This document shows positions 24,400 to 39,300 of a stretch of DNA of 64,000 nucleotides, in pieces. The notes under the pieces were generated by a model, which was given only the letters and a program-made list of their open reading frames with translations, was not told the DNA's origin and searched no databases. The translations under genes were made by a program, and so were the position numbers. Where the stretch lies: NCBI GenBank assembly GCA_009869945.1, contig WIXG01000083.1, positions 124,001 through 188,000 on the forward strand. Reading direction: 5' to 3'. Within the stretch, counting starts at the first letter, position 1, and each line of letters opens with the position of its first letter. Source of the stretch: Mesaphorura yosii (Eukaryota > Arthropoda > Collembola > Poduromorpha > Tullbergiidae).

Positions 24400-27300
24400 A
24401 TGACATCAATTGTGGCCCATTCTGCCGCGTTCATAAGTTCAGTAATGAACCTGTTCCATAAGCTATTTTGCACGAAATCCGTCAAAATGAGTTTGCGAAC
24501 TTTGTGCGAAGAGAAGATCGGCAAGGAAGAGATGTTCGTGGCAGAGGACAGAAGCCCTCAGAACAGATATTGTTACGCGCACAACAACAATAATGGGAAA
24601 GTACATGGTCGCTCAGGGACGTCATTCCAGAGAGCCAAACACAGATACTCTTTATCTCGACGAGACGTTAACGTGTTAACGAGAGAGAGGAGAAACTGTT
24701 TCAGTGGAAATGGGCAGAAGAACGGTGGATTAAGTGAGGGAAAGTGCACGCAGAGAGTGGCTTCAGAATTTTCGCATGAAAAACTGCGCACATGGTTCAT
24801 TCACTTGGCAGTGATTATCACAAGTATCAGTTGCTATCGAAACTCGCTCCACGGAGACCTGGTGCACGATGATTTAAGTGCCATTAAAACTAATAGTGAT
24901 GTGACTGGTCAGAGCAGCATCTGGCAAATCTTTCTCAATGATTTCTGGGGAAAACCGATGGCGGAACAGACCAGCCATAAATCTTATCGCCCATTCACAA
25001 TTCTCACGTTTCGGTAAGCATAATCACCCATCCGCCCTGTCTCCTGTGCCAGATTCTCAAAATGAACATCCATGCCGGGCAGGGCGAGTGCAGAAGTCGT
25101 TTGTGTTGCACGGCGAGGGAAAGCGTGTACCAGAAGGAAACGGTCTCATTTGTTTCAGCATGTGAAACCCGTTTTGGAGCAGCGTGAGTTCTGGATGTAA
25201 TCACGGAAATAATTGCTCAGGCTCAGTGGGTGAAACATTTGCAGTTAATTTATCGAAATTTGCCGAATTCACTCGTCTGCGGGATATGTAAAAGTAGCAA
25301 ACTTGCAATAATTCGTCCTCTGTCAGGCTCGTAATTATGAGATACACTACAATGGCAGGCTGGCACCATGTAAACTTTGTCGACCGACGCTGCATTCACA
25401 AAATGTCATACTTGGTGGTGGCTTGAAGCTTTAATTTTCTCTGCCTTTTCTGTTTTCGAGCAGTAACGTGTACTGCAATTCTTGAGATTAAACGCCAGGC
25501 TTTCAAGCTACGGAAGCGTGTAGAAAGTATGACAAAATTGGACTTATCACGCAATGTTTGATATGCTCGCATGGCCCTAATCGAATTACGCACCCATTTC
25601 CTGCACATATCATCGCTTTCAATTCATGTGATCCATTTGTAACTTTTACGCATTATTCATTTTCACTGGCCTGAGTTGAGTGAATGAATATTTCCTTATT
25701 GCAAGAACGGCGCACACGCGCGCGGTTTTATGAAGTCGAATCAATTCAGCCGTTGAATACTTTATAAAGCTGACTTGGCGCACGCACGCAAATACAAACA
25801 CACTTAATGAAAGTAGTCAAACCAGACCGTCAAAATTCACAAGTGACAGCAGCGCATTCAAGACACATTTCCAGACGTATGCTAATTAGAATAGAAAGAA
25901 GGCGAAAGTGTTTGCTTGCTTATTTTGTGACGCCGTAAAGACTAAGAAGTGAAGCATTCTTCGGAGATCACTGAAGGGCCAGTGTTGATCCGGGATGAGT
26001 TGAACTTAGTAATAAGTCATCGGATCCCAAGTAAACAGAATTCTCGTCGTGAAAGCAAAGGGCTTTAGAATTCCATTGCACAGTCGCCTGCATACGCGAC
26101 GGGAGAGAACATTTAGTTCATGCATAGAAGATGAGATGAAATCCATGCAAACGGTGAGAAAGTGTTCGGCGAAAGCAAGACGGCGTTCGCCTTCCTTCGT
26201 TCCTATTCCGGAGTGTAACATGCAAGTAATTGCACCAACTACGCATTGTGCGCAAATTGGAGAGCGTACATGATGGAGTTATAATCCCTCAGATAAATAT
26301 AAATAATGCTGACAACATCCCATATATATTATATTAGGTTGGACACGAGAACCACGCACCTAGCATAATGCATTATTTGTTACGACAGCCTCAAACCACC
26401 TTCTATGAACAAGGTAGCCAAAATTGTTCCCGCTGCCAGAAAACGACTTCTCCGTCGTACAGCCAGTCTGCAGGGCGAGCAATAATATTCTTCATTTCAG
26501 GAAAGTCCCGCACATTTTTCACGATTAATCAAACTTTGTTATTAGCTCCGTGGCGTACTCCGCGCATAAAAATCATATTTCAATAATAATATCGATAACG
26601 TGAGAATATACGCGAGAATAAGAACGCTAATAAAATTGTCTCCGAAATAATTTACTACGAACCAGCGAAATAACCTTCGTATTTCTGCTTTTACTTCTAC
26701 AGCTCTGAAACACGGGCTCCGTTTCCTTTCGAGTAGAGGTAATGATTTAATGGTTATAGCAGGTGTGTCGTGGCAAGGAAGTGCTGCTCCTTCTGCATTC
26801 AGCATTAAATCAAACCGCACGCTCTTCAAGCGCAACGTAAGAGAAAATATTAATAAAATGAGAAGCATCAGTATCGATGTTGTGACGAAGAGGCGAGCGA
26901 AAACGCCATCGAAATCTGCAATGATAAGACGGCCAGAGGAAAGGTATTTAGAGTTTGCTGACACGCCTGCTGCAGCTCGCGCAGTCCTTCGCTTCAGCCA
27001 GTCACGACGTTAACTGGAAACAATTTTCTGGCGTTCGTCCCGGCACCGAAAAATTGGCGCTTCAAACGGCCAGACAACAAAAAGAACATACAGAATATAA
27101 ATATAAAAGAAAAGAAAATTTAGAAAACTGCAGAAAAACGTAACGACGATCGTAGGAGTTGTGAAGGAGCTTTAGCCATGGTAGCTCAAAATGCGAACAC
27201 GGAACTGTCATGGCACTTTTGTGCATTTCTTAGGTAACTCAAAGAACCCCGTAGGGCACCTGTCACTTGACGAATATATCGACATACCAGAGCCGAATGG

Positions 27301-30300
27301 TCTCTGATCTTGTGCGCAATACGTCTTGCGAGTCCACCCAACAATCATTATTCGACAGATATTTTCTTTTTTATAAAGTTTAGAGTGCCGTGTTGTGCGT
27401 TGGCCATGTCCCGCACGTAGAGCAGAGGCAGACACGCACACGCACAGTTTGTAGAGTTCGGATTGTGAAACACGGCCGAGTTCAAGCCAACATTTCTGGA
27501 GGAATGTGAAGGAAGTTGGGAGCGCACAAGAGAAAGGTTTAGGCGGCGTGGAGAGACACTACAATGAGTCTCCCGAAAAGATGAGAATCTCGACTGAATG
27601 TGCCAAAGTCCACCTTTTTCTTTCTTCTTTTTCCGTCTCTCCGTTTGCGTTTGGTTGAAACCTCACAGGGTGTGAAGCTATAACGACACAATAGATAAGA
27701 ATGGAAAGTGCTTAGCGGAGACGAGGCGTGGGACGAGAGATGCTTTATTTTGGCTTGGGTTGAGAGAGAAACGCCATATCCACATTTCACAAGTGCCAAC
27801 TTTTTATCACACATCGCGTAAACCATTGCACTTTGCCTCGCGCTCGGTTTGCTTGAAAATCGCACTGCTTTCTCCCACTTGTTCCCTCTTAGTGTCATTC
27901 ATCTTAAGCCAACATGAAAGAGAAGGGGTACGGAAATAAAACACACACGAGTTTAACGACTCGGTCTCCTTCAACCTGTCTGCCACCGTACCCGTGCAGG
28001 TATTTGCTAAATACAAGTTGTTATTTAAAGCCATGTCGGCCCTTTAGTTGCACCCGTACGAAGCTAAGTACGTTCTTGTCGAGCTGAAGTGTTTGCGTTT
28101 TATCATGACTCAACACAACAACTGTCAACTTTAATAACAAAGTTTTATTACTTCACTCTGTTGTTTGTTGATAACATTATTCCGCAACTCTGCACTCAGC
28201 ACTTGACATAAAACAGGAATAATTTCCTGTGCCCTGCCTGACAAGTGACAGAAATCTGATGTCGAGGTCTTGGAGTAAGTACGTCAATGCAATACGAACA
28301 CAGAGCCCAGCATCCAGAACATCGTTACTGCTTTGTTTGTGCGGAATTTATTCGGGCTTCCCGGTGGAGCAGAAACGGTCATATTATAATGAAGTTTGAC
28401 TTGCTCGTCGATTAAATTACACTCGCTTAAGCGCGGAAATGAGCCACTTACAGCTGTATAACTATATTAATATCGCACGACACGGTGGAAAGGAATGTTG
28501 GAGCCATGAAGTCAAAACGAACACATAAACATGCAAGCAGTTAATGACGATCTCGTGCAGGCGCTCTTTCCATAACCAACGAACATCGTGATTAATAAGC
28601 AAAATTATTACGTGGGAGGTACTCTGGCGTTCTTCGCCTTCCACCAGCAAATAGTACAATCGCTTTTGAATTCATTTGCACTGGTTGACACACATGTGCC
28701 CGCTTGAGTCCGCAAATTAGTGGAATGAGTTTTGACTCGTGTGCTGGAAACTCCAATCAATAGTTTCTGTTATTGATTTTAGTTCATGGGAATGCCTTTC
28801 TCTATGCTCACCCTTAGAGTGCTCGCGGTTCGGTTTGACTTGCTTCGTGTAGATTCCCTCATTGATTAAAAACCACGATAAAGCCTTAATAAATTGTAAT
28901 AATTCCCGGAATTCCACGATTAAGATCATTAAAAGTGTTGATTCGTTCCATTTACCCGGTCCAAAATCAGGCTAGGCAAAATTCTCTCCATCCTTTGCAC
29001 GCAGATTACGTAGTCATTCGCAAGTTAGCAAGTCCAAATGGGAGTTTATATGAATGAGAGGTTGTAGACACGAGTTAGTAGGCAAAAACTGCCTCAACTG
29101 CATCATTAAAGAGGAACCAAGGCTTCTGGGTGGATGGCTGCTGAGAGAAGGAATCCAAAGTGAATACAACAAAGAATCTGTGAAATTCAATTCGAGTGGA
29201 GAGGCAAGTGTAAGCTGAAGGAGAAAGAAAAAATAACGAGGTAGTAAATACATCTCAACCATGAAAAGAAGAACTTGGTTTTTGGTAGCGACTCGTAGAC
29301 AAATATTAAGTTGGTGGGAGCAAAAGACAGCCTCAAGCTTCAATAAAATGTTACATAAGAATAAGTTGATGACAAACTTTTTACGCTCTTAAAGTAGAAG
29401 CACGACCAAAGTAAGACAATGTAAACTTTGCACGGATTTTTTGATATTTTCTACTTCCTTAATTTTTTTCTTCCACGCTCATTCTCTCTTCCCTCCGAGC
29501 GATTAGAATGCGTGCACGAAAGTAGACTACTTTGGAGGTGGCTACCATACAATCCAAGCGAGGGGTTCACGAATAAGCTCCGTGATTTAACATCCATTCA
29601 ACTTTCTCTACACCTTTTTGTTTAGCTAGCCGAGTTGAAATGTGCCAGTAATCACAAGCTCTAAAATCCCAACTCGACAAAGCCTTCTTCAGATCCTTGT
29701 TCAATGATTCTTACAAGTTCAACGCAACGTCGAATTTCGTGGAAATACTCGTCTGATGCGTCAATAAACAAAGCAATTATTGCTACGGATTTAAATCAAA
29801 CTCCGCATTCATTCTGACAAGGCATTTGTAACGGCTGAGTTTCTACTGCAAAAATCGTTTACACGAAATATTTGTACAGCAACAATTTGAAACCAATTTT
29901 TTACCTTTCACTCCTCCCTTGTAGTGCGTGTTTGCGAATAGTAAGGAGTATTAAAGCGTAGGAAACTATTTTAATGTTTCTCAAACCATGCGAAACTGAA
30001 ATTACTGGTATGGAGGAGTACTTTTGTTCATTTCCAACCATGAGAACCAGGATCCTGTCCTGGCGGAAACGGCTACAGCTACACAATGTGCCTTGTTGTT
30101 TCGTCCAGGGCCTTGCTTCGTGCTCCTACTTTTCAAATCGAGATTATCAAACTAATATTTACACTACAAACAAATTAGACGCGAACCGCTCAATTCAGTG
30201 GTTAATGAAAGTTAGTGAGAGGCACCAACAAACTGTGTCGCGACAAGCATTAAAGAAATAGCCTAAGTAAACAACTGTGCCATAGCTAAGAAGAATCCCC

Positions 30301-33300
30301 AAATTACACATGTACACGTATTCACGCCGACTCAGTCCCACCAGGGATATATTACAGCGTGTACAAAGGACAAACAGTTTGACCTGTACATCTCTAAGGG
30401 CCAACAAATTTTACATGATCCCAAATGTTTCATTAATTAAAACCAGTAGCTAATATTTATGCAGCCTGGCCAACACGAAATCAGTTTTTCTTTAACGACT
30501 TGAGGATTGTAATCGATGCATCATGAAAAGCAAAAAAAAAATAATTACCTTTAACGGGATTTAGAAGAAAAAGACGAATATCCCCAAAATACTTGAAGAT
30601 GTTCTATCCTCGGAAGAGCAGTGCCATACCTGAAAGAAAAACAACAAGCACAATAGAATGTAAGCCAAGTATTATTCTCAGAGACGTGAATCTTGCCAGA
30701 CGTGAACATGTAGAACATTTTTACAGAAACAGAACAAAGCTAGCCCAAGTTCCACAATACAGGCGGAGGAACAACGTCCCGTCCCGCTCAATAAATTGAA
30801 AACGCATGATGGTATCAAATTGAAATCATGACAACTCCCGAATTGAACTCCACCATTCGGTTTCATAATATTTAACAGTCAAATTTCGAGTATCGAGCTT
30901 TTGGTATCGGCAGAAGAAGCTTTGTACCAATCCATTATGCATGGTCGGGAGTCACACGAGGGAAAAAGAAAGTAAACCCAAGAAAGCGTATCGCATTGTA
31001 GTCGGGCCAGATCAAGTTGAAAGTTGTTGGAAAGAGAAGAAGAGGCACAACAACAAAGTTAAAAATATTATATATTCCAGTGGAGCGGAAGAATAATCCA
31101 GCACTCACTCGCTCCCACCGAAACATAACTTGCTATTCCAATTTAAGTTTCCCATGAAACTGTCCTACAGCGCACTTCATGGCTTAACTTTATATTTGTA
31201 CAATATTTCAGCGGAGTAGGCGGCAGAGAGTGAAACAGAAACAGAGATCAAGTTCTCACATTGTATCCATAAATTAATACAACTCCATGTCTCTGAACAG
31301 CCCCACAATCTGAGGGTTAGGAAGAAAACACGCGGACCTGAACGGAGCAGAGATGCATCTCGCCCAAACAAGCACGGCATGGCTCACGTATTCCTGCTTA
31401 TGTGTGCCTGAGCCCAACTACGGAAGAAAGTTGTGAAATATGAACACGCTGCACGACTCCTTCCTGGTTTGAGCACACGACCACTTTCTAATTTCCTTTA
31501 ACTCAATTATAATTATAATTCAAAATAATGTGACAAGTCAAGCCTCTCACGCCGGCAAGCTGAGCCTCTGCGAATTAATACATATAATGCGTAATTTTCA
31601 GGTTGAATTGTTTAATTCACGACCTTGAATCGTCTGGCTTTCACTTGCTCAACATATGTCTTCACATCGCAGTCTGCATGGTATACGTGAAGGTGTGCTT
31701 GGAGGTCGTCAGAGCAAGCCGACTCAGCACGCTCATGTCGGCGATCCACTTCGCAGTCCATCCGATCCACACTGAAGCAGTAAGTTACTAAACTAAATTT
31801 GCCGATGCAGTAGTCTCTGTCTTATCACAATTTTGATTTCAGGTGAGCGGAATTGTTGGACGGGCCGATGTCCTCGCCTCGCTCTTCGTGCTAATGTCTT
31901 TCTTCCAGTATAACAGGTAAGCAAGAATTATGGTGCTTAACATCAAGAGAGCAGTAAGAGTTTGGCGAGTAGGAAGGGCAACGACATTGTGGCAGTTAAG
32001 TCATGTTATAATAATAAATCTAACGTCCACTTGTGCAATAATGGACTATCAATGTTTCAAAGCAGAAAACCAGTGCAGTGCAAGCAGAGAAAGCCCAGCC
32101 AACAAGTGGAACTAGTTTGTACCAAATTTTCCAGATTGCAGGAAGCGTATGAACATTATTGTTGCGCGTAAAAGGAAGTCGAGCTAGGGTAAGAAAAAAT
32201 TGTGCTCGCAAGAAGTCAAGTCGTAAGAAAATGGCATAAAACGCGACCGTCGAGAGAAAGAAGCGGGGTTTCAGTTTTTCAAAGTGGAGAATGCGAACCT
32301 GAGGCATAAATGGTTGTAGATTGTACACGAGCTGAAGTCATAGCCGTAGTGCGTATGCAATTTCTCTTCTTTCTCTTTCGATGCTTCGCAATTCTTAGTT
32401 TCCGTTGTGAAAACAACTAAACTGGCTTCGCCTTGTGGGCCCTGGGGAGTCGTGCAATCAAATGTACTTTAGGACTTTCCATACCTTTTCACGACTTGCA
32501 AACCATGTCTGTCCTCTTTGCATGTGCAAAGGCAAATATCGTCGATACGTGCGCACATGCACGAGTGAAGTGCGTGTAGGAGACCGTGTGTGAATCTCTG
32601 TTTCCGTGCTTTCATTATAAAAATGTCTCGCCTCGTCATTGACTGATGTTTCTCTCACTTTGTAGTCAATAATTGAGGAAACCTGTCCTCCCTTCCCTTC
32701 ATTGGTGTGTGTGTGCTCAAATAAACCAAGACGAACGAGAAGAGCTTCATGAGCTCGCCTTATTTATTCCCTTCAATTTTTATAATTCAAACCTGCCTCT
32801 GCGAGGCTATGCAAAATTGTGCAGGCAAGACGGCAGAAAAATGCTACCTATAATAATCAGGAGGCGCAAGTTTAAGATTCCGACGCTCGAGAAGGGAGAA
32901 AGTAAATGGGAAAAGATGATTTAATAAGAGTTTTGTTTCATCTCGGAGATGGGAACTCACCGAGTGGAAAACATAAGGCAAAGGATGGAAAATTCTGAAT
33001 TGCTCAAAGGAGAAGGCAGGGAACGGAAACGGTAGAAAAATGAGAGAGAAGGGCTTTGATTGGAAACGAAAATGGTATGAAATTCGCAAGTTCGCCTCTC
33101 AGTTTGGGACTCACATTTTTTGTGGCGCCGAGCGACTCTTTGTTTGTCTTGTGAAAGAACTGCCACGCTGAATTGAGCCCGGTTTGTGAGAAAGCGACCG
33201 AATGAATTTATTCCAAGTGTTTGAATTCACAACCACTGCGTCGTCCAGGCAAATGATTCAGCCAGGTTAACAAACTCTGCTTTATTATTATTTTCGCTGG

Positions 33301-36300
33301 AATTTTGCTCGCCATGTCTGCTCGTCGAACCGTCAAAAAAGTTGTGTATGCCATTTCCTTTTCCAGTCCTTTCACAAATATCAGGCCACAACCTTGCTCA
33401 CAAGGTGCGCGAATTCTAAGAATTCAGCCTTGGCCGAGACCATTTAATGTCACTCAAATAATTCTTACGATTTGGTGTATAAAACCATGGTGCCCAATTG
33501 CCTCTTGAATATTAGTCATTGGTTGGATTTGGTTATTTAATTTCAGATGTCAGCGAGGAGTGGGCAAGCACGGACTCCTCCTGTCAATAATATTCGCATA
33601 TGGAGCAATGCTCTCCAAAGAACACGGAATCACGGTTCTGGGAATCAATTTTTGCTGGGATATTTACGTGCATCGAAAGCTCTTGGAGAGGTATGTTTTT
33701 CATGCTAATTGGAATTCAAACAGAATCGATTCAGCAACTTTGCACTTCAAAACTTAATGCGGCGAGAGTTTCAAGTTGAATGTTTCGCAAATTCACAGCT
33801 CTATGCGAAAGTTGGGCCGAAGGAAGCCGAAGAAGAAGCTGGTCAACCTGTTCAGGCGATTATGCATTATTGTATTATGGGTGAGCAAACGTAGACAACT
33901 CAAGCTATTAGTGAGAATCGCATGAATATGAGCATTTGCGTGCAGCGACTGAATGAATGAGAGCGAAGTGTTTCCAAACATAAAGACACCGAGAATTAAT
34001 TGTCATTAAATTTCTGTGAAATAGGAAGAAAATTTGTTCGCCTTCTCCACACATTTATTTTCTTCTACAATTAGAAATGCCAAGAAGTTTTTCTTCCTTT
34101 TAATCTTTTGTCTGCTTTATTTCCACAATTTATATTCTAGTCGGCTCCTGCTTCCCTTTCAAATCCGTCCACACTTTCTCTACACTCGACTAATATTCTA
34201 CACGCAGCTTCCTTCTCTCAGCTTGAAATTGAAAATTCTCATGCGTTTCTTTTTCAGATCCCTAACAGAGAAAGAAGGCACGACTGCCATGTTTCATTTG
34301 CTTGTATTAATATATCCGTTCGAAAATTGTGAATGCATGAAGTGTATCATGGATATTATTACGCAACTTGATTCCTCTCTTTCTGCTCAAGCAACAATTC
34401 TAAATATTTCAATAACACCAGACCGAAGTGGCGCCTCGTCCTTATGAATAAGATATTCAAAGGCTTCTTTCCTTTCAACACTTCCAGCTCGCTTGACTTG
34501 TGTAAACTTTGCAGGGGCTGATTTTTGTGGGCTTTCGAGTGATGATAATGCAAGGGTCCCTGCCGCAATTCTCCGACCAAGACAACCCATCTTCCTTCTC
34601 CAAGTCTAAACTAACCAGGTACAGATTGAGACTTTCAGCTGATTATAGAGTAATTCGCTTCAACTTTAACATTATGACATTTACACAATGATAGGTTACG
34701 CACTTTTGCGTTCCTGCCAGTATTCAACTTCTGGCTTCTCCTGGCTCCAGTTTCTCTAAGCTATGATTGGCAAATGGGGTCCATACCTTTATTAACAAGT
34801 TGGTACGACGCTAGAAATATCATTTCACTGGCATTCTACATGATTCTCATATCAATCGCACTGCGACTAAAAAAGGTACGGGCATTTCTGCTCGGGCATT
34901 GTTTGATGTCGACATCCTCGTGAAATTTGTACACCCCTTTCCAAGTAAAAAAGATTTAGGCCATCAAAATAATTCACTATGAAGCCACGTAATATTTTTG
35001 TTGTTTTTCCGCAGGGAATTTCAGACAACTCGCTGGTGGTGGGTTTGACATTTCTCATCATCCCGTTTATACCTGCGTCTAATCTCTTCTTTCGCGTTGG
35101 GTTCGTCGTAGCGGAGCGAGTGCTGTACATGCCAAGGTAAATTTACTTTTGTGAGGTCTAAATGTCTAGGGACCAAGTGGAATGGACCGCATACGAGAAA
35201 AATCTAGGTTGTACTAAATGGGGCAGTCGGTGGGGTGACCAAACAAAAGGCAATATAATTCCCGTTGTGCTACATTGCGTGTACTAACGTTAGTGAGAAT
35301 CCGCCAAACTTTCCAACGCTTCGCTCTCCCTCCCTTAGAAACTTTTATCGAGTTTTGATTGCTTCGACCTCAAGAGGTTTTAAAATCCGTTTTGCAGCAA
35401 ACCTGTCAACCTACGTTTCAAACGATAACAAAGGAATTCCACACATAAAGCAATTGAGATGACCCATCAAGAGAAATATCAGCTGATTTAAGAAATGTGC
35501 ATACTGGCTGGATTTGCTAAACTCTTACTGCTATAAATACTCATACAACGTTCGAAATACGGAGGACTTTAATGGCAGTATAAAATGTTACATCCTCGAA
35601 TGTGAATGCACGTTTCCGAATGTATTTTATTCCAGCCTGGGCTACAGTCTTCTGGTCGGAGTGGGAACAGAAAGAGTTATGAGCCAGCAAAAATCTTCTG
35701 TCCGACTGAACCTGATCAAAGTCATATTTCTTTTTACCCTGGTTCTATTTGCTTACAAAACCTGGCTGAGGAATCACGACTGGAAAAGCCGAGAGTCACT
35801 TTTCAGGTAAGATCAATAACCATTCTTTGTTTGCCGTCGAACAACATCCTCCTTTATTTTACAAAGGCAAAGGAAGACTTTTTACATAGAACGTGGTCGA
35901 GAAACGAAATATTAGCTGGATTCGGAATCATATGCTTGGAATGGATGCATTATAAAGTTTCACAGCGAAGAAAAAAAGTTGCGTTGCTGTCTGTGTAAAT
36001 GTGCAGATAGTTTGATAAATTCGTACGACGACGGTGTGTGTTCGTGCTCCCTTCCTCCGCTTATTTGTCCCATCTTCCTGTTTCTGAATATTGTCCGTGC
36101 ACATGCGAGCGCAGCTAACAATGGCACTGAGAATGGCGCTGGTAATGTACTTCGTCACAGCCCTGTGCAAGCATAAACACCTGTCCCTTTTGAAATAGAA
36201 TCGCAAACAGCACAAGTTGAGTACTAACCACTGATAGCTTTCCCTACCTCTTTGAACCATGCACACGTTGCACTGAATTCTTTCTGTTATTAGATTCTGT

Positions 36301-39300
36301 CGTACGCACTTTCTTTTGTACGTCAGGCCGTAGTTCTCGTTCCAAATTTCAATCTCACACATGTGTGCGGCACTGTTTGCACATTCGCACAGTAATCGGC
36401 TGGGAGTTATTTTCATCCTAACATTTTCCTTCCATACACACGTTATTTCGAGCAATTCAGTAGTTCGGTACAAACTGGAGGAGATTCTCGCCTGCGTTTG
36501 TAGCAGCGAAAGGGTGTGATCTCACATGTTTTCTTCGTTACTCACTTACTCACAACAGCTGAATTGTACTGTAATCCGTGACCAATAAAGTAATCTTAAG
36601 CCTAGCTTTTAACTGAGTATATATCCAATCAGTTCATTGTACATTTGATTCGCATTTTTTCATTGATTAATTGATTTCCCCAACGTGGATTATGAAAACA
36701 AAGATCAGTAGGGTTCAATTATTCCATTTCTTTCCAGATCTGGACTTCGCCTCCTGCCGCATAATGCGAAGATGCACTACAATTATGCCAACTTACAAAA
36801 AGATTCGGGCAACACCAGTCTCGCTATTTATCACTACCAGGAAGCTTTGAGGTAATCTATCACATCTTTTTTTGATTTCACAAACTTCATTTGTATTTCT
36901 GTCGTAATAAATTGGACCCATATTTCAAAATGACATGTGACAAATAATGCGACGTCAGAAATGAAGCAATAGACCAATTTCAAACGCCAAATGCCAACTG
37001 CCGGTGCTGCTTTAATAATTTGATTTGATCAAAATGCGATAAAGATTGGTCTGCAATACAAGGGGAATTTCAACCTGCTATTTTCAAGCGAATAATAAGC
37101 CTAATTTGTGCACTTCAGCCTGTGCCATGAGGTTTGCTTGAGATGCAATAATTCTGCACGGTGATGTTTTAGCGGAGAGTTAATTTTGTATGTAGACGTG
37201 ATTTGCCCGGCTTACTTTGAGACAGTCGACATATTGTGTAATATTTTAAAGCTGGTTCACGTGGAAAAGTCAGGAAGGAAGAAAGATACGTTTGGAAAAT
37301 GTGCAGAAGTAGGCAGGCTGGGAAGATGTCAAGAGAATAAATATAGCTGAGGGACATTTAGTAGCTCCCTGAGATGACGACCAACTTCTTCTCTGTTGTG
37401 GGGAAGGGAAACGAAAAAGGAGTAAAAAGAAAGTAAACATGAGAAAAATTGCAGTGCTTAATCTCTCGGGGAATTTTCCTATAATAGTTCATTTTGCTAG
37501 GAACACATTGAGAAATAAAGAACAGCTGGGTTTTTTATTTTGAGTCTGGCTACTGACTCTGAGACAACAGAAGAAAAATGCCCATGCCCATTTTTTTATA
37601 ATATTATTATATGTAAGGTTAGGAAGTAGAAAGGAACATGACACACAAGACGAGTTAAAAATGGCCATGGAAAATAAAAGAAAAATAATGGAGTAGAAAG
37701 ACTTGAGTTGAGAATAATAGCTTTCCCTTTGTCCGTACCCAAAAGAAAGTACGGGAAAATGAGAGACGGAAACAGTGAAATAACGTGGCTGTGAAGACTG
37801 GATTTCTCAAAGGACTAGAACAAAATATATAACATATGATCTATTATCTCACAATCTTTGACATTTGGCTACTCTTTGCCGCATTTCATGACTCTATTCC
37901 TAATCTCTTAACCTTACGCGGACGTGCTCCTCCTTTCACAAACCTGCTTCTCCGACTCCTTAAATGCACTCGTCATCGTTTCTCTCTGACAGCTCCGAAC
38001 ACCACTCGTGCATTCAATCAATTCAAGACCATTCTTTTCATCTCCGTGCTGATGAAGCATACGTCCCCATTCCCCAGTCGACCGATGAATGACTAAAACG
38101 TATTGTTTAGTTCTCGCATGCTTTCGTTTTCAAATGTTCCAGGATTCCTTTGGGGAATCTCAAACCTCGCCCTCAGTGCTCGTAACTCACTTCACTGCTA
38201 CGTGTACAGAAAATAAACATGCGTCGTGTTGTGTGTTTAGAACAATACATGCAAGGTTCCTTTCTAATTGGTACACATGCAAAGAATAATGCAAAAAGCA
38301 AAGTTTGTATCAACGCTTGACGTATGTTCAGCTGGGCAAGGCTTCTAGAATACTTTCACTGTTCCTGCATCTAGATTTCAATGAGGGCCAGGCGAAGAAG
38401 AACCGGCGGGGAAACTAATTAGATGACTGTCTTCCAAATTCGGTTCAAATTGGAAGTTAAATTGAAATAGTTTCAGTAATGCCGCATTTACATTGTGTTG
38501 ATCTTAAGAGAAATGTAAGGAAAACAAACCCGTAATATGAGAGAGGAAGAACAAAAGATGTTCTCATTTAAATAGGAAAGGGGCTTATTCTCATGATGGA
38601 AAAGCTGATTGAATTTGTCCGTGTACATTTCCAGCGAATACTAGCTCCTCTCCTTCAAGGAAATTCCTCCATTTGCTTTCATTTAGTTTGCATGAGCAAA
38701 GATAGCATGGAAATCCATGGAAACTCTTCGTATAGGAACTGGCGTTCGTTCGAGTCATTAGTGAGTGAAGGCTGAGCTCTGGTCAGAAAAAGAAAAAGGA
38801 ATTTGTCCAGTGGATCCGATGCAATTCGATTTCGACAACTGTAACATGTCGCAGACATGAAACCATGTCATAAATGAATGAATATCTCCTTAGCCACGAC
38901 ATTTACGAGCCCCATTAAATTGTTACCACTCTCTTCTTCGCGTGTGTGCAGATAAGGAAATGACACTTTTATAGTAATGACACCACTGGAGGAAAAACGA
39001 CGACCCTCGCATTCGACTCATTGCAATTTTTCTCTCTTTCAGACTCTGGCCACGATATGCAAGCGCTCACAATAATTTGGGAACTCTTCTGAATGACTCA
39101 ACTGCTGCTGAAAGTCATTTTCAACAAGCACTTTGTATCAATCCACATCATGCTCACGCTCTATACGTAAGTAATGAAATAAGTGAAATTCATAAGGATC
39201 ATAAAAGTATCATCGCACACTCTGCTCAGCTCCATTTCTGCTAACCAATCATTCTATCTCTGGAATCTCAGTAGTTTCAGGCTTAGTTAAGGTGGCCTTT

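Noticed and set aside
35928..36473. 181-codon minus-strand open frame in a Tmtc1 intron
   Set aside because: Cys- and Arg-rich with no domain pattern; antisense to a well-supported intron. Likely chance.
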